Source of the DNA: Aquabacterium humicola
GTDB lineage: Bacteria > Pseudomonadota > Gammaproteobacteria > Burkholderiales > Burkholderiaceae_C
Direction: 5' to 3'
Length of the DNA stretch: 64,000 nt
Assembly (NCBI RefSeq): GCF_030167915.1
Contig: NZ_JARGNB010000001.1
Coordinates: 1,984,001 to 2,048,000 of the forward strand
A model generated the notes under the pieces. It was not told the origin of the DNA. It worked only from the letters and a program-made list of their open reading frames with translations, and ran no database searches. The position numbers were made by a program, and so were the translations under genes. Shown here in pieces: positions 37,046-45,928 of the stretch; the stretch's first letter is position 1; each line of letters starts with the position of its first letter.

Positions 37046-37234
37046 CGCGGCGCGCGCCGGGCCCCGCCCGCGCCGCCCCGGTCTTTCGCGTTTTTGCAGG
37101 TCGCATCGGCATGCATCGCCGCCCGGCGGCAGGGATCGCCCCATTGCCAGGGCCTTGACGCCGGCCAATAGTGGTCCGCGCCGGCCTCGTGACTGCCTGC
37201 AGGCCGTGCTCCCGCACAACCCCTGGAGACAAGC

Positions 37235-38383
37235 ATGTCCGAGCAGAACAGAACGGGCGCGCCCGGTGCGCCTCGACGTCGTTTCCTGAAGAACGCCGCC
37301 GCCGGCGGCGTCGCCGCGGGCGGCCTCGCCGCGCCGATGGTCTCGCGCGCGCAGACCACCAGCCTGCGCTTCCAGTCGACCTGGCCGGCAAAGGACATCT
37401 TCCACGAGTACGCCAACGACTTCGCCAAGAAGGTCAACGACATGGCGGGCGGGCGCCTGAAGATCGAGGTGCTGCCCTCCGGCGCGGTGGTGCCGGCCTT
37501 CCAACTGCTGGAGGCGGTCAACAAGGGCACGCTCGATGGCGGCCACGGCGTCGTTGCCTACCACTACGGAAAGAACACCGCGCTCGCGCTGTGGGGCTCC
37601 GGCCCGGCCTTCGGCATGGATCCGAACATGGTGCTGTCGTGGCACTACTACGGCGGCGGCAAGGCCCTGCTGGAGGAGATCTACAAGGCCATCAACATGG
37701 ACGTCGTGTCGTACCTCTACGGCCCGATGCCGACGCAGCCGCTCGGCTGGTTCAAGAAACCGGTCGCCCGCCCCGAGGACATCAAGGGGCTGAAGTTCCG
37801 CACCGTCGGCCTGTCGGTCGACATCTTCAACGCGATGGGCGCGGCCGTGAACCCGCTGCCGGGCGGCGAGATCGTGCCGGCGCTGGACCGCGGGCTGATC
37901 GATGCAGCCGAGTTCAACAACGCCTCCAGCGACCGCGTGCTCGGCTTCCCCGATGTGGTCAAGAACTGCATGCTGCAGAGCTTCCACCAGAGCGGCGAGC
38001 AGTTCGAGATCCTGTTCAACAAGTCCAAGTTCAATGCCCTGCCGCAGGAGCTGAAGTCGATCATCGACTACGCGGTGCAGGCCTCCAGCGCCGACATGAG
38101 CTGGAAGGCGATCGACCGCAATACCAAGGACTACGACGAGCTGAAGAAGGCCGGCGTCAAGTTCTACAAGACGCCCGATACCGTGCTGCGTGCGCAGCTC
38201 GCCGCCTGGGACAACATCATCGAGAAGAAGGGCGCCGAGAACGCGCTGTTCAAGAAGGTGCTCGACTCGCAGCGCGAGTTCGCCCAGAAGGCCGGCCAGT
38301 GGCAGATGGACTACATGGTCGACTTCAAGATGGCCTACAACCACTACTTCGCCCGCAAACCGGCGCCCGCGAAGAAGACCTGA
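37235..38383 (+). CDS. TRAP transporter substrate-binding protein (DctP family)
   Basis: 382 residues after GGAG. Twin-arginine type signal (RRRFLKNAAAGG, hydrophobic stretch to about residue 38). The mature part is a DctP/TAXI-like receptor: FQSTWPAKDIFHEYANDFAKKV, GGRLKIEVLPSGAVVPAF, and the carboxylate-binding arginine region LKFRTVGLSVDIFNAMGA. It captures an organic acid in the periplasm for the DctQ/DctM permease encoded next. The family form is related to receptors for lactate/pyruvate or mannitol, but the substrate cannot be called from sequence. Confidence 0.92.
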   Translation: MSEQNRTGAPGAPRRRFLKNAAAGGVAAGGLAAPMVSRAQTTSLRFQSTWPAKDIFHEYANDFAKKVNDMAGGRLKIEVLPSGAVVPAFQLLEAVNKGTLDGGHGVVAYHYGKNTALALWGSGPAFGMDPNMVLSWHYYGGGKALLEEIYKAINMDVVSYLYGPMPTQPLGWFKKPVARPEDIKGLKFRTVGLSVDIFNAMGAAVNPLPGGEIVPALDRGLIDAAEFNNASSDRVLGFPDVVKNCMLQSFHQSGEQFEILFNKSKFNALPQELKSIIDYAVQASSADMSWKAIDRNTKDYDELKKAGVKFYKTPDTVLRAQLAAWDNIIEKKGAENALFKKVLDSQREFAQKAGQWQMDYMVDFKMAYNHYFARKPAPAKKT

Positions 38384-38398
38384 CGGCCCGGCGCACGG

Positions 38399-38472
38399 CC
38401 GTCGCACCACGGCCCGTCGCACCACGGTCCGGGGCGTCCGCGCGGGCGCCCAGCCGGCGCCCCTCGAGGGGC
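38399..38472. repeat. Short direct repeat and palindrome between TRAP genes
   Basis: The 14-mer CCGTCGCACCACGG occurs twice, starting at 38399 and 38414, followed by the palindrome CCCCTCGAGGGG (about 38461-38472) and GCGAACGAAGTGAGCGTGGGG. The last part resembles short intergenic repeats scattered in Burkholderiales genomes; it lies before dctQ, where it may stabilise the upstream receptor message. Confidence 0.5.
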
Positions 38473-38516
38473 TAGCGAACGAAGTGAGCGTGGGGCTCTT
38501 CTTCCGAGGGGAATGC

Positions 38517-39143
38517 ATGCAGAGAACGCTGCTCGCGGTGGACCGCTTCTCCACCTTCGTCGGCAAGGCCGCCGCGTGGACGGTGGTGCTGCTGACGCTG
38601 CTGATCACCTGGGAGGTCTTCTCGCGCTACGTGCTGAACAAGCCGCACGGCTGGGTGCTCGACGCGCAGATCATGCTGTACGGCACCCTCTTCATGATGG
38701 CCGGCGCGTACACGCTGTCGAAGAACGGGCATGTGCGGGGCGACGTGCTGTACGGCTTCTTCCGCCCGCGCACGCAGGCGACCATCGACCTCGTGCTGTA
38801 CATCGCGTTCTTCCTGCCCGGCGTGGTCGCGATGACCTGGGCCGGCTGGACCTTCGCGAACGAGGCGCTGGCGATCCGCGAGCAGACCTTCAACGCCGAC
38901 CCGCTGCCGATCTATCCGTTCAAGTTCGTGATCCCGGTCGCCGGCGCGGTGCTGCTGCTGCAGGGCGTGGTCGAGATCGTGCGCTGCGCGATCTGCCTGC
39001 GCGACGGCGCGTGGCCCTCGCGCGAAGAGGACGTCGAGGAAGTCGACGTCGACAAGCTCAAGGAGATGGTGCACGTGAAGGACGAGGACCTCGCCGACCT
39101 CGAGCGGCCGCTGCCGCCGGCGCAACGCCAGGAGGGCGCCTGA
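38517..39143 (+). CDS. TRAP transporter small permease (DctQ family)
   Basis: 208 residues from ATG 38517 after GAGGGG. Four transmembrane helices with the DctQ signature LLITWEVFSRYVLNKPHGWVLD near residue 25-45. After the last helix there is an acidic, coil-like C-terminal tail (REEDVEEVDVDKLKEMVHV...). It binds the large subunit DctM and is needed for TRAP uptake. Its TGA overlaps the first base of the dctM ATG, so the two are translationally coupled. Confidence 0.92.
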   Translation: MQRTLLAVDRFSTFVGKAAAWTVVLLTLLITWEVFSRYVLNKPHGWVLDAQIMLYGTLFMMAGAYTLSKNGHVRGDVLYGFFRPRTQATIDLVLYIAFFLPGVVAMTWAGWTFANEALAIREQTFNADPLPIYPFKFVIPVAGAVLLLQGVVEIVRCAICLRDGAWPSREEDVEEVDVDKLKEMVHVKDEDLADLERPLPPAQRQEGA

Positions 39144-41122
39144 TGCCCGTCATCCGCCGCGAGTTGTGGTTCGGCTTCGGCCTGATGGCGCTGCTGATCG
39201 CCGGGGCGGCCACCATGCTGCTGACCGCGCCGGTGATCACCAACGGCCACATCGGGCTGCTGATGCTGAGCCTGGTCGTCGTCGCGATCATGCTGGGCTT
39301 CCCCACCGCCTTCACGCTGATGGGCATGGGCATGCTCTTCACCTGGCTGGCCTATGAGCGCGACTGGCACCGCACGCTCGACCTGATGGTGCAGGCGGCC
39401 TACAAGGTGATGGCCAACGACGTGCTGATCTCGATCCCGCTGTTCGTCTTCATGGGCTACCTGGTCGAGCGCGCGAACCTGATCGAGAAACTGTTCAAGA
39501 GCCTGCACCTGTCGCTCGCCCGCGTGCCCGGCGCACTGGCGGTCGCCACGCTGGTCACCTGCGCGGTGTTCGCCACCGCCACCGGCATCGTCGGCGCGGT
39601 GGTCACGCTGATGGGGCTGCTGGCCTTGCCGCAGATGCTGCGCGCGGGCTACAGCACGCAGCTGTCGGCCGGCGCGATCACCGCCGGCGGCTGCCTCGGC
39701 ATCCTGATCCCGCCGTCGGTGCTGCTGATCGTCTACGGCGCCACCGCCGGCGTGTCGGTGGTGCAGCTGTACGCGGGCGCCTTCTTCCCCGGGCTGATGC
39801 TCGCCGGGCTGTACATCGTCTACGTGATCGTGCTGGCCAAGCTGCGGCCCGGCATCGCGCCCCCGCTGGCGGCGGAGGAACGCCGGGTGCCGCTGCCGCA
39901 GCGGCTGCTCGACCTCGGGGCGACGGCGGAACGGCGGGCCCTGCCGTTCCTGCTCGGCGCGCTGAAGGGCCGCCGCAACCGGACGGTGCCGATGGGCTAC
40001 CTGCTGCGGCAGCTCTTCGTGACGCTGCTGCCCCTGCTGCTGTTCGCGGCGGTCGCGCTGATGAGCTGGCGCACCGCGACGGCGCCGCCGCCGGCCGACG
40101 ACAGCGGCGGCATGCAGCAGATCGGCGAAACCACGCGGTCCGAGCCCGCCGCCGAACGCGGCGGCCTGCAGGAACCGCCGTCGGCCGGTGGCCTGCAGGA
40201 GCCGCCGAGCAGTGGGGTCCAGGAGCCGCCCGGCGCCGGCGGTGTGCAGGATCCGCCGGGCGCCGGCGGCGTGCAGCCCCCGCCGGGCGCGGTGGACGAA
40301 GCCACACCCGACCCCGCCGCCAGTGCCGCGGCCCCCGGCGCCGCGCCGGCCGACACCGCGCGCCGTCCGGCTGCCACGGGCTACTGGATCGGCCTGGGGC
40401 TGGGCGCGCTGGTGATGGCGGCGTACTACGCGCTGCTGAGCTTCACGCGGCTCGAGATCTTCAAGATGCTGCTCAGCTCGTTCTTCCCGCTGCTGATCAT
40501 GATCCTGGCGGTGCTGGGCTCGATCGTCTTCGGCCTGGCGACGCCGACCGAAGCGGCGGCCGTCGGCGCCTTCGGCGGCTTCCTGCTCGCCGCGGCCTAC
40601 CGGCAGCTCAACCTCGGCATGGTGAAGGAATCGGTCTACCTGACCGCCAAGACCTCGGCGATGGTCTGCTGGCTGTTCGTCGGCTCGTCGATCTTCTCGG
40701 CGGCCTTCGCGCTGCTGGGCGGGCAGGAACTGGTCGAGCAGTGGGTGCTCGGCCTGAACCTGACGAAGACGCAGTTCCTGCTGCTGTCGCAGGTGATCAT
40801 CTTCGTGCTCGGCTGGCCGCTGGAGTGGACCGAGATCATCGTGATCTTCATGCCCATCTTCATTCCGCTGCTCGACAACTTCGGCGTCGACCCGCTGTTC
40901 TTCGGCCTGCTGGTCGCGCTGAACCTGCAGACGGCCTTCCTCAGCCCGCCGGTCGCGATGGCGGCCTTCTACCTGAAGGGCGTGGCGCCGCGCCACGTCA
41001 CGCTGAACCAGATCTTCGCCGGCATGATTCCGTTCATGGGCATCCAGGTGGTCGCGATCTTCCTGCTCTATGCTTGGCCGCAGATCGGGCTGTGGCTGCC
41101 GCAGCTGCTTTACGGCCGCTGA
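39143..41122 (+). CDS. TRAP transporter large permease (DctM family) with proline-rich insert
   Basis: 659 residues, against about 430 for ordinary DctM. It is the Na+-coupled transmembrane subunit. The N-terminal half (MLGFPTAFTLMGMGMLF, ATATGIVGAVVTLMGLLALP, AITAGGCLGILIPPSVLLIVYG) and the C-terminal half (SIVFGLATPTEAAAVGAFGG, LEWTEIIVIFMPIFIPLL, PPVAMAAFYLKGVAP) are both intact. Between them lies about 170 extra residues: an amphipathic/basic stretch, a membrane segment (LFVTLLPLLLFAAVALMSW), then a low-complexity G[LV]Q[ED]PP repeat. Frame and codon use are continuous, so it is not a frameshift. Confidence 0.9.
   Translation: MPVIRRELWFGFGLMALLIAGAATMLLTAPVITNGHIGLLMLSLVVVAIMLGFPTAFTLMGMGMLFTWLAYERDWHRTLDLMVQAAYKVMANDVLISIPLFVFMGYLVERANLIEKLFKSLHLSLARVPGALAVATLVTCAVFATATGIVGAVVTLMGLLALPQMLRAGYSTQLSAGAITAGGCLGILIPPSVLLIVYGATAGVSVVQLYAGAFFPGLMLAGLYIVYVIVLAKLRPGIAPPLAAEERRVPLPQRLLDLGATAERRALPFLLGALKGRRNRTVPMGYLLRQLFVTLLPLLLFAAVALMSWRTATAPPPADDSGGMQQIGETTRSEPAAERGGLQEPPSAGGLQEPPSSGVQEPPGAGGVQDPPGAGGVQPPPGAVDEATPDPAASAAAPGAAPADTARRPAATGYWIGLGLGALVMAAYYALLSFTRLEIFKMLLSSFFPLLIMILAVLGSIVFGLATPTEAAAVGAFGGFLLAAAYRQLNLGMVKESVYLTAKTSAMVCWLFVGSSIFSAAFALLGGQELVEQWVLGLNLTKTQFLLLSQVIIFVLGWPLEWTEIIVIFMPIFIPLLDNFGVDPLFFGLLVALNLQTAFLSPPVAMAAFYLKGVAPRHVTLNQIFAGMIPFMGIQVVAIFLLYAWPQIGLWLPQLLYGR
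40160..40291 (+). repeat. Proline-rich tandem repeat inside dctM
   Basis: Five imperfect 8-10-codon units coding GLQEPPSAG, GLQEPPSS, GVQEPPGAG, GVQDPPGAG and GVQPPPGA (residues about 340-383 of DctM), followed by a Pro/Ala linker. The units differ mainly at third positions and at one acidic residue, as in a minisatellite that can vary in copy number. Confidence 0.85.
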
Positions 41123-41206
41123 CGATTTGCCACTGCCGCCAGCCCCGGCGTCCGTCCGACGGTGGACGCACGGCGCTCAGGGGGGCGCTAAGGTTCGCCG
41201 GCCACC

Positions 41207-44200
41207 ATGCCCGACGTCCGCCCCCCGCCCTCCTTGATGCTGTCGCTCGCCGCTGCGCCGCAGGCGCGGCTCGGCGCCGCCGCGCCGCAGCCGCTGGCGG
41301 CGGTGGATGCACTGCTGTTCGCCTGGCTCGCGGTCGAAGGGCCGACGCCGCGCGAGCGCCTCACCGGCCTGCTGTGGCCGGCCAGCAGCAGCGATGCCGC
41401 ACGCAACGCGCTGCGCCAGCGCCTGTTCCGGCTGCGCCAGGCACTGGGAACCGAGGCGGTGGACGGCAGCCGCGTGCTGGCGCTGGGCCCCGGCGTCACC
41501 CATGACCTGCAGGACGCGCCGACGCTGCTCGGCACGCTGGCGGTCGATGCCGACGGCGCGCTCGCCGACTGGCTGCAGGCCGAACGCCAGCGCCGCCGCG
41601 AAGCCGAGCGCCAGCGCCTGCTCGAGCGCATCGCCGCGCACGAACAGGACGGCGCGCCCGCCGCCGCGCTGCCGCTGGCCGAGGCGCTGGTGGCGCTCGA
41701 CCCGCTGCGCGAAGACGCCCACCGCGGCCTCGTGCGCCTGCACTACCTGGCCGGCGACCGCGCCGCCGCGCTGAGCGCCTTCGACCGCTGCGAACAGCTG
41801 CTGAAGCACGAGCTCGGCACGCGGCCGTCGCCGGAGACGCTGGCGCTGCTGGCGACCATCGAGGCCGCCGCGCCGATGGCCGCCGGCCTCGCCGAGCCGC
41901 ACCGGCCGCTGCCGGCCGCGCTGCTGAAGCCGCCGCAGCTGATCGGCCGCGATGCCGAGCTCGCGCAGCTGCAGTCGGTGCTGCAGCGCCAAGGCCGGCT
42001 GCTGCTGCTCGGCGAGGCCGGGCTCGGCAAGTCGCGGCTGCTGCAGGCCCTCGGCGAATGCAACGAGGCCCTGCTGTGCGTCGCCGCCCGACCGGGCGAC
42101 GCCCTGGTGCCCTATGCCACGCTGGCGCGCCTGCTGCGCGCGCTGCAAGCAGCGCAGCCCGCGCTGCTCGATGCCGCGGCACAGCCCGCGCACCTGTCGC
42201 CGCTGCTGCCCGAGCGGGCCGCCGGTCCCTCGTGCGCGCCACGTCCCGACCAGTTCGTTGCCGCGCTGCAGGCCGTGCTCGGCGCGTCGCGCAGCGTGTT
42301 CGCCGGCGTGATGCTCGACGACCTGCATTTCGCCGACGAGGCCTCGCTGCAGCTGCTGCCGGAGCTGCTCGCCGGCGGTGGTGCCTGGCTGCTGTCGCTG
42401 CGGCCGCCGGCGCCGGACTCCGCGCCGCAGCGGCTGATCGATGCGCTGTCGGCCGCGGCGCCACTCGAACGCCTGGCGCTGCAGCCGCTCGACGACGGCG
42501 CGCTCGTGGCGCTGGTCGAATCGCTGGCGCTGCCGCTGGCCGACGCGGCGACCCTCGCGCCCGTGCTGCGTGCGCGCAGCGGCGGCAACCCGCTGTTCGC
42601 GCTCGAGACATTGAAGCTGGCGTGGAGCGACGGCCGCGCGCTGCAGGCCGGCACGCTGCCCAGCCCGCGCAGCGTCGGCCAGCTGATCGATGCCTCGCTG
42701 GCCGCGCTGTCGGCGCCGGCGCTGCAGCTCGCGCGCTGCGCGGCGATCGCCGGCATCGACTTCTGCGTGCCGCTGGCCGAGGCCGTGCTCGGCCGCGATG
42801 CGCTGCAGCTGGCCGAGGCCTGGGCCGAGCTCGAAGCCCGTCAGGTGCTGCGCGGCTGCAGCTTCACCCACGACCTGATGCACGACGGCGTGCTCGCCGG
42901 CCTGCCGCAGGTGCTGGCGCAGCACGTGCATCGCAGCGTCGCGTTGTGGCTGCAGGCGCACGGCGGCGAGCCCGCGCGCATCGCCGCGCACTGGCAGGAC
43001 GCCGGCGAGCCGCAGCACGCGCTGCCGGCGCTGGCCGCGGCCGCGGAGCGCGCGCATGCCGCCTTGCGCGAGCCCGAGCGCGTCGGCTTCCTGCTGCGCG
43101 CGGCCGACATCGCCGAAACGCATGCGCAGCCGGACGCCGCGTTCACGCTCATCACGCAGGCGCTCGAGGCGCACATGAATACGCTGCGCGATGCCGGCGG
43201 CCTGCCGCTGCTGGACCGGCTCGACCGCCTCGCGCGCACGCCGGCGCAGCGGGCTGATGCGCTCGGCCAGCGCGCCTGGTACCGCGGCAACCTGGGCGAC
43301 AACGCCGGCGCGATCGAAGACGGCCAGCGTGCGCTCGCGCTGGCCGAAGGGCTTGCCGAGCCCGCGCTGCAGGCCTCGATCCGCCAGCGCCTGGGCACCG
43401 CGCTGGCGATGGCCGGCCGCTTCGGCGACGCCCTGCCGCAGCTGCGCGCGGCCGAGCCCTGGGTCGAGGCCAACCAGCGCAGCGACGCGGCGGCCGAGTT
43501 CCACGGCAACCTCGCCGCGGTGCTCGACAACCTGGGCCGGCCGCTCGACGCCGCACCGCACCACCAGCGCGTGATCCGCGCGACGCTGGCGCTCGGCGAC
43601 CGCAGCTTCGAGGCCACCGCGCGGGCGAACCTGGCCGTCAGCCGGCTGAACGCCGGGGACGTCGGTGGCGCGCTGGAACAACTGGCGCAGGCGCGGCAGC
43701 TGATCGATGGCGCCGGCCTGCAGGGCGCGAGTGCCGGCTTCGTCGCCGCTCTCCAGGCACAAGCCGCAAGGGCGCTCGGCCACTACCGCGACGCGCTGGC
43801 GCATTGCGACGAGGCCGAAGCCCAGCTGCTGCGCGCGCGCTCGGGCTGGCTGCCGGTGGTGCAGATGCACCGCGCGCAGATCTGGCTCGACCTCGCGCAG
43901 GCCGCCCGCGCCCAGCAGGCGCTGCAGGCCGCGGCGCTCGACGACGACGATCCGCCGCGCCTGCGCGCCCGCCACGCCTGGCTGCGCGCGCGCCTGAAGC
44001 GCGCGCTGGCGCAGGACCCACGGCCCGACCTCGAGCAGGCGCTGGCCGCGGCACCGACCACCGGCTGGCCCGAGCAGCGGCTGACGATCGCGATCGACCA
44101 CGCGGCGCTCGGCGAACCGGGCGACGCAGCGCGCGCGCTGGCGGCCATCGCCACCGAAGCGCGTGCCCTCGGGCTGCGCGGGGTCGCGCTCGCCGCCTGG

Positions 44201-44548
44201 CTGCGTGCCGCGGCGCTGGGGTCCGGCGATGCGCCGCTGCCCGCCGCGCTGGCCGGCGCGGTGCAGTCGGCCACCCGCTCGGCGCAGGCGCTGATGCAGG
44301 CCCATCCCGGGCTCGAACCGAACCAGCTCTACCGCGCCGAACGCTGGCTCGGCCCGGCCCTGGCGGCACGCGCCCGCGGCGACCTCGCTTTTGCCGCCGC
44401 GCTCGCCGACGAAGCGAGCGCGTGGATCGGCCACACCGCCGCCCACCACGTGCCCGAGCCGCTGCGCGACAGCTTCCTGTACAGGCATCCGATGCACGAC
44501 GCGCTGGCGCGGCTGCGCCAGCCGTCACGCAGCCGCGCGGCCGCCTGA
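41207..44548 (+). CDS. BTAD/AAA/TPR transcriptional regulator (SARP/MalT-like)
   Basis: 1113 residues. Order: N-terminal winged helix and BTAD domain (about 1-230: LLFAWLAVEGPTPRERLTGLLWP, DAARNALRQRLFRLRQALG, DRAAALSAFDRCEQLLKHELG), NTPase domain with Walker A GEAGLGKSR (about 269-277) and Walker B VMLDDLHFAD (near 367), then about 600 residues of helical TPR-like repeats. Such proteins are large signal-integrating transcription activators. It is unusually rich in Ala/Leu. It stands alone between dctM and a TctC-type receptor; its target may be one of these transporters, but no evidence in the sequence decides this. Confidence 0.88.
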   Translation: MPDVRPPPSLMLSLAAAPQARLGAAAPQPLAAVDALLFAWLAVEGPTPRERLTGLLWPASSSDAARNALRQRLFRLRQALGTEAVDGSRVLALGPGVTHDLQDAPTLLGTLAVDADGALADWLQAERQRRREAERQRLLERIAAHEQDGAPAAALPLAEALVALDPLREDAHRGLVRLHYLAGDRAAALSAFDRCEQLLKHELGTRPSPETLALLATIEAAAPMAAGLAEPHRPLPAALLKPPQLIGRDAELAQLQSVLQRQGRLLLLGEAGLGKSRLLQALGECNEALLCVAARPGDALVPYATLARLLRALQAAQPALLDAAAQPAHLSPLLPERAAGPSCAPRPDQFVAALQAVLGASRSVFAGVMLDDLHFADEASLQLLPELLAGGGAWLLSLRPPAPDSAPQRLIDALSAAAPLERLALQPLDDGALVALVESLALPLADAATLAPVLRARSGGNPLFALETLKLAWSDGRALQAGTLPSPRSVGQLIDASLAALSAPALQLARCAAIAGIDFCVPLAEAVLGRDALQLAEAWAELEARQVLRGCSFTHDLMHDGVLAGLPQVLAQHVHRSVALWLQAHGGEPARIAAHWQDAGEPQHALPALAAAAERAHAALREPERVGFLLRAADIAETHAQPDAAFTLITQALEAHMNTLRDAGGLPLLDRLDRLARTPAQRADALGQRAWYRGNLGDNAGAIEDGQRALALAEGLAEPALQASIRQRLGTALAMAGRFGDALPQLRAAEPWVEANQRSDAAAEFHGNLAAVLDNLGRPLDAAPHHQRVIRATLALGDRSFEATARANLAVSRLNAGDVGGALEQLAQARQLIDGAGLQGASAGFVAALQAQAARALGHYRDALAHCDEAEAQLLRARSGWLPVVQMHRAQIWLDLAQAARAQQALQAAALDDDDPPRLRARHAWLRARLKRALAQDPRPDLEQALAAAPTTGWPEQRLTIAIDHAALGEPGDAARALAAIATEARALGLRGVALAAWLRAAALGSGDAPLPAALAGAVQSATRSAQALMQAHPGLEPNQLYRAERWLGPALAARARGDLAFAAALADEASAWIGHTAAHHVPEPLRDSFLYRHPMHDALARLRQPSRSRAAA

Positions 44549-44625
44549 AATCCTGCGGCCGCACGTGCCGCGCGTGCCGCAGATCACGCGCGCGCCGCTG
44601 CACCGAGGGCTTGTACTGCCCGGCC

Positions 44626-44658
44626 TGACAGCCGATTGACAGCGCCGCTGCCTAGCCT
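44626..44658 (+). promoter_or_regulatory. Tandem TGACAGC repeat before tctC-like gene
   Basis: TGACAGC occurs at 44626-44632 and 44637-44643, 11 bp start to start, followed by TAGCCT at 44653. Read on the minus strand this is CTGTCA-N5-CTGTCA, the core and spacing of a Pho box, though in the reverse orientation relative to the gene. It could be a site for an OmpR/PhoB-type regulator. Confidence 0.4.
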
Positions 44659-44691
44659 GCACGCATCGTTCACGCGCAGCAGGAGCCTTCG

Positions 44692-45663
44692 ATGATCGAT
44701 CGTCGCCAGTGGTTGCAAGGGGGTCTGGCGGTCGCCGCGCTCGCTGCGGCGCCGCCGCTGCGCGCACAGCCCGCGACACCGCGGGCACGGCTGAAGCTGC
44801 TGGTGCCGGCCAACCCCGGCGGCGGCTGGGACCAGACTGCGAAGGCCGTCGCCGCGACCTTGCAGGCGACGAAGCTGGTCGAGCGCATCGACATCGAGCA
44901 CAAGCCCGGCAAGGGCGGCGTGCCGGGCCTCGCGCACTTCGTCGAGCAGTACGCCGGCGATCCCGACGCGCTGATGGTCGGCGGCCTCGTGATGTGCGGC
45001 GCGATCGCCCTGCACCGGCCGGCGGTCGATCTGGCGCAGGTGCAGCCGGTGGCCAAGCTGACGACCGACTACCTGGTGATCGCGGTGCCGCGCGAATCGC
45101 CGATCGCCAACGGCAAGGCCCTCGCCGAGGCGATGCGCCAGCGGCCGCAGTCCTTGAGCTTCGGTGGTGGCAGCGCGGGCGGTGTCGACCACATGCTGAT
45201 GGGCATGGTCGGCCGCGCGGTCGGCGCCGACCTCACCGCGCTGAAGTACGTCGCGTCCAGCGCCGGCACCGACTTCGCCGCCGCGCTGAAGAAGGGCGCG
45301 CTCAGTGCCGGCATCGCCGGCTACAGCGAACTGAAGGACGGCCTCGCCGACGGCTCGCTGCGCGCGCTGGCGGTGTCGGCGCCGCGCGGGCTGTTCGGCG
45401 TGCCCTCGCTGCGCGAGCAGGGCATCAACACCGAGCTCGGCAACTGGCGCGGGCTGTTCGCGCCCCCGGGGCTGAATCCGACGGCGATCGCGTCGTGGAC
45501 CACCCTGCTGCAGCAGATGGCCGGATCGAACGACTGGAAGGCCCAGCTCGATCGCCACAACTGGCGCGCCGCCCCGCTGTACGGCGCGCCGCTGCGCCGC
45601 TTCGTCGACGATGAACAGATGAGCGCTCGGGTGGTGATCCACCTGCTGAAGATCCAGTCCTGA
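44692..45663 (+). CDS. TctC-family (Bug) periplasmic substrate-binding protein
   Basis: 323 residues after AGGAG. Tat-like signal (DRRQWLQGGLAVAALAAAPPLRA). The receptor body has the family pattern NPGGGWDQTAKAVAATLQ, NKPGKGGVPG-type (HKPGKGGVPGLAHFV) and GVDHMLMGMVG. These bind carboxylates for the TctAB permease. No tctA/tctB is adjacent, so it is an orphan receptor, as commonly expanded in Burkholderiales (Bug proteins). Substrate unknown; citrate or another di/tricarboxylate is typical. Confidence 0.9.
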   Translation: MIDRRQWLQGGLAVAALAAAPPLRAQPATPRARLKLLVPANPGGGWDQTAKAVAATLQATKLVERIDIEHKPGKGGVPGLAHFVEQYAGDPDALMVGGLVMCGAIALHRPAVDLAQVQPVAKLTTDYLVIAVPRESPIANGKALAEAMRQRPQSLSFGGGSAGGVDHMLMGMVGRAVGADLTALKYVASSAGTDFAAALKKGALSAGIAGYSELKDGLADGSLRALAVSAPRGLFGVPSLREQGINTELGNWRGLFAPPGLNPTAIASWTTLLQQMAGSNDWKAQLDRHNWRAAPLYGAPLRRFVDDEQMSARVVIHLLKIQS

Positions 45664-45711
45664 CGGTCGCCTCGCGCCGGTCGCCGGCGCGCCGGCGCGT
45701 CGAATGGGCGA

Positions 45712-45743
45712 TAACGCCCGCGTAACGCCCCGCCGCCTAGAAC
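45712..45743 (+). promoter_or_regulatory. Tandem TAACGCC repeat and -10 of small membrane gene 1
   Basis: TAACGCC at 45712 and 45723 (11 bp apart), then TAGAAC at 45738-45743, 15 bp from the second repeat. The same layout with the same distances lies before the second small gene at 48.3 kb. The -10 ends six bases before the ATG at 45750, so the message would be leaderless. On the opposite strand the repeats read GGCGTTA, close to the CGTT core of LytTR sites. Confidence 0.5.
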
Positions 45744-45749
45744 TGCGGC

Positions 45750-45923
45750 ATGGACAAGCCTTTCGACGCCGCGCTGTGGGCGCGGCCCCCCCGTGCGGAC
45801 GACGAGCCGCTGACCGCCCTGCAACACGAGGACCGCGTGATGATGGCCGCGCTGCGGCTGATCGCCGCTGCGGGCCTGGCGGTCGCGCTGCTCGGCGCGG
45901 CGCTGCAGCTGGCGATCGGCTGA
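45750..45923 (+). CDS. Small membrane protein 1 of the ECF locus (57 aa)
   Basis: 57 codons from ATG 45750: MDKPFDAALWARPPRADDEP, a soluble N terminus with acidic/proline content, then one transmembrane helix LRLIAAAGLAVALLGAALQLAIG. Stop TGA at 45921, five bases from the stop of the convergent secreted-protein gene. It shares the N-terminal PFD and the soluble-then-one-helix plan with the small gene at 48364 and the same upstream repeats, so the two may be paralogues. Below the length most gene callers accept. Function unknown. Confidence 0.6.
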   Translation: MDKPFDAALWARPPRADDEPLTALQHEDRVMMAALRLIAAAGLAVALLGAALQLAIG

Positions 45924-45928
45924 GCCCC

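Noticed and set aside
39143-41122. Possible frameshift or fusion of two genes in dctM
   Set aside because: The reading frame is continuous through the insert and both DctM halves are in the same frame with no stop or internal start signal.
41177-44497. 1106-codon minus ORF opposite the BTAD regulator
   Set aside because: Arg/Gln/Gly-rich antisense shadow; the plus strand has Walker motifs and TPR pattern.
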